Virus record (IMG/VR): IMGVR_UViG_3300028837_001063
Coordinates: 1-40,023 of that record
Source of the DNA: a virus
Length of the DNA stretch: 40,023 bases
Strand: one strand, 5' to 3'
In this document: positions 1 to 9,900 of the stretch, piece by piece
Layout: every line of letters begins with the position of its first letter
Numbering within the stretch: the stretch's first letter is position 1
Position numbers and translations under genes: made by a program
Notes under the pieces: generated by a model
Seen by the model: only the letters and a program-made list of their open reading frames with translations
What the model was told of the DNA's origin: nothing
Database searches by the model: none

Positions 1-949
1 GATTGGGATAATAAGGATCGACTTCAACGCCGGCGGCGCCGATCCATTGCCTGCCGACTTCGTTACGGATTTCCGGCATCTTTCCCGAAGCCAGTTCCTC
101 GAAGATTTCTCCGATATTAACAGAAACATCCATACCCTCTAAAAGGGCGTAGAGTTTCGGGAACTGCAGGCCGCTGCGAAATCCGGTAGTATAGGGCAAG
201 CCGTCTTTCTGAGAAATCAGGCACCTGGCCGAAAGTGGTCCGCTAAACAGATTCTTTTTAAGGAACGTCTCAAGCTTCTTGAGTGTGTGCCGGTATAATG
301 TGGCTTCTGCAGGTTCCTTTCTTTTGCTTTTGTTGGGCTTTTTCAGCGGCCAGTACCAGGCGATTAAGGCTTCGGAATTCTCTATCGAAGAATGAATAGT
401 GCCCGGAACAAGTTCGCCGTCCAGGAACCAGGCCTCGATCCGGATTTCTTTGCAGTTTGAAATCCGCTCCGCCAAAATGAAGTTTACCGGCCTGTAATGC
501 TCCAGAACTTTGATAAGCTCGTCATTGGTATAGAAGTCGCAGTTCAGGAAGTTCCAGCTCTGTTCGCTTCCCGAAAGGAAACCTGCCGCATCCTCAAAGG
601 TATTGAACTTCTGAAATTCCGGCACCCTCAGTTCGTGTATCTTGGCGATTCTCAGTGCGAATTCCCTGTCGTATGTGAAAACATCATTCAGTTTGCCGGA
701 ACCGAATACCCTCAATCCGGATTCCCTTAATTTACCGGCCAGCCTTCCGCTGCCGGACGAGTCGAATAGTAGAATAGTTTCCTTGTCAAGCCCCTCGCGC
801 CAGTCGTTTACCTGCCCGATGATTCCGGAGTAAATATCCTTGGCGAGCGGACAGCTTACCCAGAAGTCGCACTGATGGCCCTCGGCGGCGAGTTTAAGAA
901 GCAGTGCCGCGCCTTTTGCGTTTTTGGATATCATTCTAAAATGGCTCAT
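1..949 (-). CDS. PurD-like ATP-grasp ligase, N-terminal part (cut by left edge)
   Basis: Reading the minus strand from the ATG at 949 gives an open frame that runs off the left end without a stop, so the protein is at least 316 residues. It starts MSHFRMISKNAKGAALLLKL and continues with VNDWREGLD, LLFDSSGSGRLAGKLRESGL and VFGSGKLNDVFTYDREFA. This order matches the N-terminal and ATP-grasp A/B subdomains of phosphoribosylamine-glycine ligase (PurD) relatives: nucleotide-like N domain, then a GSGK..D..F start of the grasp domain, then FILAERISNCKEIRIEAWF. The ATG overlaps the stop of the giant gene upstream (ATGA), so it is translationally coupled to it. PurD catalyses an ATP-dependent amide ligation in purine synthesis. 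Many phages carry a diverged ATP-grasp protein of this type whose substrate is not known, so I do not claim a purine role. Confidence 0.75.
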   Translation of the reverse strand, partial: MSHFRMISKNAKGAALLLKLAAEGHQCDFWVSCPLAKDIYSGIIGQVNDWREGLDKETILLFDSSGSGRLAGKLRESGLRVFGSGKLNDVFTYDREFALRIAKIHELRVPEFQKFNTFEDAAGFLSGSEQSWNFLNCDFYTNDELIKVLEHYRPVNFILAERISNCKEIRIEAWFLDGELVPGTIHSSIENSEALIAWYWPLKKPNKSKRKEPAEATLYRHTLKKLETFLKKNLFSGPLSARCLISQKDGLPYTTGFRSGLQFPKLYALLEGMDVSVNIGEIFEELASGKMPEIRNEVGRQWIGAAGVEVDPYYPN

Positions 950-3900
950 TTCAGTTTCTTCTCCAAATCGCGAGTCCTCTTTGAGGAATTATCAGCCAGC
1001 ATAAGGACGATTCTCATTCTTTTATATATGGCCTTTCTCTGTCCTACGGTCTTTGTCTTTCGCAACAACTTCCACATCGGACTCATTACTTCGTTTTGTT
1101 TAAGGTAAATTCTTCTTTCCGTATATTCATAAGGTGAAATTTTTCTGGACTGATACTTTCGATTCAGTTCTTCCAGGCGGGTATAGAAGCGTTCAATATC
1201 CTGTTTCGGTGCATACGGGTCTCTAATAAAGAATCTTCCTACAAGCGGCCAGTCAGAAGGAACCAATTCCTTTTCACGCTTTCCAGTTACTAATTCTGCT
1301 TCTCTGGCAACACGGCGATAAATACCACCAGAGTAAGCGTTCAAAAGATATTCCAATTCTATAGGTGATATTTTTTTCATGCCGGGAATTTTATTCCATT
1401 GATTCGCAATGATCTTGCAGAACTCGGTTGTATATTGCTGATACTGATCTTCCGGTAACTTGCCTTCCAGCGACTTCGGGATAATCGGCTTGCCCGTCCA
1501 GTCCTTGTTCATCTTTACATCAAGGTATGGTCCAATGATTTGAGGCCATTCGAAAAGCGGTTTAATATCTGCATTGAAAACTTCACCGAATAAATCCTTT
1601 ATTTTTTTCGGGTCCTGATGATAAAGCGTATCCATAACATAAGTTGGAAAAGCCATAAAGATATGTCCCATCAGGAAGGGAACTGGTAATCTCAATATAT
1701 GATCAACTTCCCATTTTCCCTTTTTATTCTTTTTGTAGATAGGTATATGAGTATAATTTGTCTTTTCCCAGGGCGGTAAACTTTGATACCATTTTTTGTC
1801 TTTATTCAGCCACCAAATACCTAAAGAAGGAAGAGTCAAGGCTGCAATTCCCCAGAGAATCGACTGTTTCGGATTATACCTTAAAGTCCGATAGACCTTG
1901 GAGAGATCCTGAGCATTTGCGTTCCAGAACATAATCATTGAATTAAGCCAGCGGCCATATTGTCCGGCCCTGCGATAATTTATCGTCTGATCGGAAGCCA
2001 GCAAAAAGGCATACATAATGGCATCGGGCGGCGGCTCACCACCCTGAGGCTGGTTCTTTTTCATCCAATCTTTTATGGCTCTATCAAATTCCTCAATCCT
2101 TAATCCTGATTCGGGAACACCAATAACAGCCCTCAATGCCTCAACAGGATGTCGAATTGTTGTAATTGTCTTGCCAAGAACGTCACTTTGAAGCATTTCT
2201 CCTTTTAGATGATGAATACTCCTTCTGTCTTGTCCGATATATCCAGAAATCTTACCACCCATATCGTTGAATCTTCGAGCTGCTTCATTTGTCTTGAATC
2301 CCAGACAATGAGAAAATCCTGTTCTGGACAGGTCTTTGGCAACGCCTTTGAAGAACGGTAAAGGACCTCTTGCATATCTCGCCTTCGGTACAGTATCAAG
2401 CATATCACGAATCATATTGGCGATACCGAATGAGGCGTTTAATCCTGTTGCACCTAAACGACCCAATCTTGCAGCCTTGCCCATTAAAAGATTCAAAAGT
2501 TTAGGCAACTGGAACTGGTCCATGTCTTCCAGGACACGGTAGAGTTCAGGTGCGACCTGGTACCAGTGACGCTTACCATTGACTACAACAGAGATAATGT
2601 GCTCTTTGCCTAAATATATCGGTGAGTTTGCAAAGACGGTGAACATCGCATCGTCCAGATCGCCCGGGACAATATCAATTCCGAGTTGTATAAGTTGTTT
2701 TTGGAGCTGCTTTGCGTCAAATGTCATTGCCTTAATAGGAGAAGGTACCCGTTCAATCATGCCGGCAAGACCTCCGTATTTTGCCTCAATCTCTGCAAAG
2801 GCCCTGGCAATCATGGACTTGTGTGCAATGGAGATCATCCTGCGGACCTGAGTAATCATTGAATCCAGCGGGTCCTCGATACCGCGGCCACTTCCGACAA
2901 TTTTATAGACACCCTTACCTCTTTTAATCAGTCCTCTACGCCCGACTCCGGATGGCGTTCTCCTTTTTTCACCTGGAGCGAATGAACGCATGAATGGAAT
3001 ATATATAGGATTAAGCAGCCGCATCCTTCTGGCCGCTTCCTGCTCGAGCGCACCGGCCTGAACAAGATAATCCAGGACACGATGGTTCCATTCGGTTACA
3101 TCATCAGCGACTTTACGCCATTGTGGACTATCGTATTTCTTGAAGATATAAAGTGCATCTTCCGGGTCGAATCCTGAGTTGATTTCTCTCGCTTCCAGAT
3201 TCAAAGCCCTTGCAGCAACAACGTATCGAGTCCATTCTTTAATTCGTTTTGCAACCGGCTTGATACATTCCTCAAGAGACTTTCCGGTGACGTTACACCA
3301 AATATCTACTGTATTTCTCATAACAAAAGCTGTTGCTCTTGCACCTTCAGTTTGGGTAAGCATCTCATATAAAAAACCAGGATCATTGCTTCCGAACATC
3401 TTTGAACGTGATGGAATATTCTCCTGCAAAGCGTGCTGAATAGGAGCTGATATATCCGCTAAACCTAATTGCCACCATAAACTGAATCTCTCTGCAACGC
3501 CTTTTTCCGGCTTGAGTTTCTGTCCGATGGAAGCATCGAACCTTATTTCCGCTCCCTGCTCCTTCCAGTTTTCGATCATATCCCTTGCCGTATGCAGAAT
3601 ATCGGAGATTTCAGGATTGTCCCGAAGATAATTCTTTTCGAAGAATTTCAATACTTGAGGTGCTTCTTTTTTCAAATCTATAGCACCTGTCAGCCAGCCG
3701 AAGACGAACTCGGCGTAGCCTTCGGCCTTGTAGCCGCCTTTTGGTCTCTTTTTGCCATAGCAGGCTTTTCCCAATCTTACCAGCTCGGCGCCCATGCCGT
3801 ACCAGGCATGAGATTGTGTCTTTGACCATTCGTTGTTGAAGTAGATATCGATATGATGGCCGACTTCGTGACAGGCGACGCGCAGACTGTTGACGTTCTT

Positions 3901-6900
3901 CATTCTGATTCCGCGAGACCGCTTTGTGTACCAGCCGGGGAATTTCTTCCGATGGGTAGCAACGCCTCGGATCGGGACACCAAACGCTCTGCTGAGATAT
4001 TTGACAATCTCTCGATTAGAGACGGCTTTCGTTTTGACAGGCGGCGCCTCTCGCTTCAGTGTGATCTTCCGTGGCTTTCTGGGTCCCGGCATACCGTATT
4101 CTTCTTCAGCTTCCGGATAGTCGCTTTCAGGCCGGTCACGGTGAGCATTATTGTACTCCCTGGCTGTGTCCGGATCGTTGTCGTCACTCTTAATGGCGTT
4201 ACCTTTATTGCGGAGATAGACAAGGACATCGGGCAGGTGCTCGGCGTCGAAGTCGGCACGCATGGCGTTTCGCCAGGTCTCGAAGTCACCTATAAGAGAA
4301 ACAAGGCCGGTATCGTTGTAATATTTCATGCCCCGTGCCTTGGACTTCGGTATTTCCATATAGCATCTTGTCGATGATACCTTGAATATTCTGGCCTCAC
4401 CCACTTTCAGGTGACGCTGATCAATAGCTCCGTCCATCAGGTATGCTGCAGCCGCCTCCGGTATCATATTGACAGAAGTGGGCAAATCCTGAGAAGGGCT
4501 GTAACCCTTGGGCAGCAGCAATCCCTGTCTGATAGTCCCGTCAGACATTGTGTAGTTGATAACCTTGGGCCGAACCGTTTTTTGACGTTTCTCACTGTCA
4601 CCTACAATAATACCCATTGCAGCGATAATATTACCGTTGGCGATGTATCGTTCCTCTCGCTGTTCGGCAGGAATATTATAATGACGCTCGACATTTCCGT
4701 AATAAGACTTCATGCCTACCCATTGAGAAAGAGATAAAGTCACTGTTTTGGCAGGATGTGGGACCGCTACTCTCAAATGAATGTTGCTCGGAGCTGCCGG
4801 ATTGACGTTGAACTTCTTCTTATCAAAGGTATCCATAATCTCCAAAAGAATCAGCGGATTACCTTCCAAATCCATACGACCACCGCCAAGAGCCAGATGG
4901 CGCATATCTCTATCTGCCCTTGAATAGGCGTCAACGGAAGATTGTTTTACTTTTTCCTTTCCTTGTTGATCTACATATTTTTCCCAGGCGGCATCGAGCT
5001 TTTTTCTCATTGCCTGCATATAAGCTGATGGTGTCTCCTGGCCTGCCTTCTTGACGACATCGTCAACTTCTTTCTTCATTTCATCTGTTGTATATGGCCT
5101 GCCTGCCATCTTGATAGACATCTTGTCTATAGTGGCGACTTCCTGAAAGACGTTGCCAGGCTCACCTACAAAGATAACCTGCGAACTGACGATCTCGGCC
5201 TTGTAGTCCTTTTCTATACTGATTAGCTCGTTCTGGTCCGTCTTATCAAGGTATTCGATAAGTCGATTGAATTCAGGCTCAATCCACTCGTAGAATTCCT
5301 CCTGTTCATCTGTTGAAAGCAAAGCTAAACGACCAGTAAATTTCTTTGCTATTTTATCATTATGCCATGGACCTTGATAAGTACCAGTTCCCATTGATTT
5401 CTGGTAATTAGATATATCTACACCAAGTCCGGCTTTTCTAAGAATATCCTGATTTTCCAAAATGTACTGTGCTGTCAGATAATCACCGTAAAGATTCAGG
5501 ATATCGGGTATTTGCTTTTGCTGATACACACCTTTTGTCTTGGCCGATGTATTGGCGTTCAGTGATCGCATCTTCTTTTCCAGAACGGCTGCCGGCCTTA
5601 TCTCAGAAGGAAGGGAAGTCATTAATATCTTGTATTCCGGCTTTACTACCTGACCCTTTCGATTGACACGACCGAGCATCTGCACGAACTTGTTGATATC
5701 GGCGTGAGGCTGAGCTACAATCATCTGACGCTTCTGCTGGTTCTTGAACTTCTCCGAGGCGTGGATACTCATTCCTTCGGCTGCAGCCACATTACCAATC
5801 AGGACCTGAATATCGCCGTTGTTGTATTGATATGCAATAGAAGTCTTGTCTCGGTCCGCAACAGAGCGAGATTCCAAAGTATATTCGTTTGTGCCGGTTT
5901 TTTTCAATATCTTATCTCGGCCTGTAATCTCGCCTACTTTGTAACCTTCGGCTTCCAGTTTGCCGATAATTTCATCAATAGGCGAGCCTGGCAGGTCAAT
6001 AATCATATCTCTTATATGTTCTTCTATGCGATGGTATGCTTCCTGAAGGTCCAGTGAAAGTTCAGAGACAGAAACTACGATAACTTCATCATTGCCGTAG
6101 GCATCGGTCTCTCGATATTTTAAGACATTTTTCAACAAATTTGACAAGACGGCACGATAATCAAAACCTTCCACCTTATCGCCATCATTCAGGCCATAAT
6201 CTTCTATATATCTTTTCAAGAAGGAACCCATCGTGTTTTCAACACCGATAAACGGACGCTTTCCCTCTTTCAAGGCTCTCAAGGCCATTGCCACCGTCTC
6301 GTCAATCTTCAGTGCCAGCAGCATCTGCTTGATTGCATTGTGAGCAACTGCGGCGAAGTTGGTATGCCCGATGGTTGTCCCTACACTTTTAGTCCTCTTG
6401 CGTATGGCTTTCAGTCGTTTCTTTTCAGGTTCAATCTGTTCGGCACTGAACATATTGTCAAAGACGACAATATCTCTAAGAACTTTCGTCACCTTATCGG
6501 CTCGCTCCGCGTCTCTTTCTTTATGCTGTGCGTCAATCGTAGTCTCGTAATTAACGCCGGTAAAATCCAGCTCCGTTCGAATGTAGGCGTTCGCTCTTGC
6601 CAGGGCCGCGGCAATCACTTCCTGATAAGGCTCGCCGCCCATTGTCACGGCATCCATCATCTTATCAACATCGCCGTCAAAGGCGTCAAGCAAACCCGTG
6701 CGTGCATAGAGCATCATCGTCTTGGGATTCTTCGCATAAGTGGCCGACATGAAGACAACGCCGCTTGAATGAGGTATGATGGTATCCCTGAAAAATTCGC
6801 CCGTATTACTCTCGCCGGCAGCGGTATGAGATTCATCCATAACGACTATCTGCTGATAAGCCAGTTCTGCAAGCTGTGCCCTCTGCTGTCGGCCTTCGGC

Positions 6901-9900
6901 ATTGATTTGAGAATATGTGGAAAATACTATATTATAATCACCTGTTTTAAGTGCTTTTCGAATTGCAGCCGTAGCATTTGGCCTGCCACCATGTTTCTGG
7001 AATACTATATTGTTGTGCTGATCCTTGATATCGATATCCGCATTAATCATTAAAGGCTTTATCTGGTCCCTCTTTATGCCGATATCTATCATGTCCCTGT
7101 AAAAGTCAGTGAATAGGTCTTTCTTTGCAGTGAAGAATACGGGCTTATTTCCCCTGAGTATTTCACGTCTGGCAATAGCTCGCCAGACGATACCTGCAGC
7201 GCATCTTCCTTTGCCTACTCCTGTCTGGTGTCCGATGATAAATCCTTTGCCTTTGTCCAAACTGTCGAAGGCCAGGGCAATCGTATCAATCTGAGTTGCC
7301 GAAAGATGTTCCCACATCTGCTCGTTGGATTCGTACTGGAGTTGTTCACGAACATAGTCGTCAATATCGCCGACTTCGTTTTCAAGTCTTTCCAGTCCTT
7401 CTTTGACGTGCGGTTCGAGATAGGTAGGAATGTTTTCGTTCTCGGCTGGTGCCTTGGAGAAAGGTTGGTATGGTATTTGAAGTTTGCCTTTGCCTACAGC
7501 AGTTCCCACCACTCCCACAGGTTTACGCTTCTCAGCTCTTGTAACTTCTGGGCGGCGTTCAGCTTCCGGTACTCTGGGTCTTTCCGGGCCTCTTTCAGGA
7601 GTCGGTTTCTTTGTTTCGGGTTTTTGCTCCTCATGTAATCGCTCGCCTGGTTTACGAGATGGTTCTGGGCGAACTGGTCGCTGTTCACCAGGAACTCCAC
7701 CAGCTCTTGGCCCGGGTCTTCCTCCAGCAGGCTCTCGCTCACCAGGAAGTTTACCAGGCCGGCCCGGGACCTCGGGTCTTTCGCCAGTCGGTTCAGGCGG
7801 CTTCTTAGCAGGTTTTCGTACTGGCCCCAGTTCTTCGGCAGGCTTTTCTTCGCCTCTACCCCCAGTAATCTCAGGGCCTGGCGGCTTCTTTCTGGCGGCG
7901 GCAGGTACAACATGGATTTTACTCCTTATCGTTTTCTTGGGCTTTTTACCCTTTACTTTTACGTCTTTCGTCTGGGCAATGTTCGAAAGTGCCTTGATTG
8001 CATCGGCAAAGTTGTCGAAACTCTTGCCTTCTTCGGGCATCCCGTATTCTTCCGGCTTTTCTTTTTCAATCGCACGAACATTGAAGGTTCCATCTTCTAA
8101 CTGAACTATCTCGCCGACAGGCCGGTTATTGCTGTCCAATACCTGCCATCTTCCCTGCTGCTCTTTAATCGACCAGCCTTCCGGCAGTTCTATCTCCGGA
8201 AGTTGAGCCTCCCGGATATCCTTCATTATATTATACACCTCTTCCCAGGAATTTGCACGAACTTTCGCAATTCTCGGCGGTGTTCTCTCCGATTTCTGCC
8301 GGCCATTGATTACTATTATCCTGACCGGCCAGGCCGCTCCCTGACGCTTGTAAAGGTCTCCGGATACCTCGAAATCGCCGACTACGTTGTAATTACCATA
8401 GACAAAATTCCCGAATACCCAATAAGGAGTCGAATAAGGCCCTTTTATCTTCGGTGCTGAGATAATCATTACCGCCCGGCCATCATCGGCCATGGCATTT
8501 AGATTCTGAGCTGCTATAATATGCTCTATTCTCGATAGTTTATACTTGTCGATAATGGTATCTTTATACTTGCCGAACGGTGGATTCATAATAACGACAT
8601 CGTAGTTCTTTTCATCGGTAGGCTTCGTGGCGTCCTTGGCCCGGACTTTTTTGAATCCCTGAGCAGCGAGTAAATCGGAACGAGTAGGATCTATCTCGTT
8701 TACTGTGACATTTTTCGGATCGGCGCCGATAGTCAGCATCCCGGTACCCGCAGTCGGTTCGAAGACAGTGGTATTTTCATCAATGCCGGCCAACAGAGAA
8801 GTTATATATGCCAGAGGTACAGGTGTTGAATATGCCTGCCTTGCAATCGTCTTGCCCGTGCGCGAGACAAGGACCGGCTGGTTTTCGTACAGCCGCCGCA
8901 AGTTGCCGTAAATCACTTCCTCGGATTGTCCTTTTGCTCTGCCTTCTCTTATAATGTCCCTGGCAAACTTGACTATAGTGGCCTCTACAGCCTCCTGAAC
9001 TTTCTTGTGCGAGTATTTCTTTTCAGGTTTAAGATCAGAAGTATTAACACCGTAAAGATTAGCAACGATATTTTTGATATGAGTATTAGTAAATGGCTCA
9101 ACTTTTTCTCCCGTCTTTAATATTGAAAGCTCTTTTTCCAATGCCCTTGACAAGCCGGCAACGTTGATATTGTCGATTGTGCCGATATCTTTTTTGGGCA
9201 CAAGTTTTTCGATTACCTGCTCAGTCTTGGATACTGGCTTAGTGATATATATAGCCCTTACATGGTCTTCACCAACTTTTTCAATTAAACCGACATACAA
9301 AAGATCATCGTATATATCTTTTGCTTTTCCTGGAGCACGTTCATAATAAAAGACCGCTCTTTCCTGTCCAGGGGTTGGTTGTGTTCCGAGCATGGATTTG
9401 AATTTATCAATCGCATCCTGACTCAATTCCGTAATTGCTCTAAGCCTTTCAACATATTGACCATCTGTTAATTTATCTTCTGTTGCTTTGTGCTGAATTG
9501 TTGTAACGACAGGAGCACTAAGTTTTTTCATTACTTGATTTTCAAGTTCAGAGACTAATTTTTGTATTTCTTCCGGCTCTGGATATTTGAAGTCCTTTAA
9601 GTTCCAATGTGCTCCACCATATCCTGAAACAGTGATTCTTACATTTCCTTCCGAATCGGTTATAACATGCTGAACTTTACCGGGACCATGATTTTTTAAT
9701 CCTGATGTTGGTGTAGGAACTACAAGTTCACCGATAATATCACTTTTGTACTTTGATCTTGCTACTTTCTGTTGAAGTGTTTCCTCTGCCTGCTTTGTGG
9801 TCGGCTTAGTAACAGGTGCATCGTATTTTTTGTCACGAATCAGATCAATCGTATCAACTATGTGAGTTTTTCCGAGTTCGAGATCAGCAATAACTCCTGT

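Noticed and set aside
3853-4377. 174-residue plus-strand open frame
   Set aside because: It is antisense to the conserved zincin region of the giant protein and has no recognisable domain or start signal.
7484-8104. 206-residue plus-strand open frame rich in Ser, Gly and Pro
   Set aside because: It is the antisense shadow of the Pro/Arg/Gly linker of the giant gene, with low complexity and no ribosome site.
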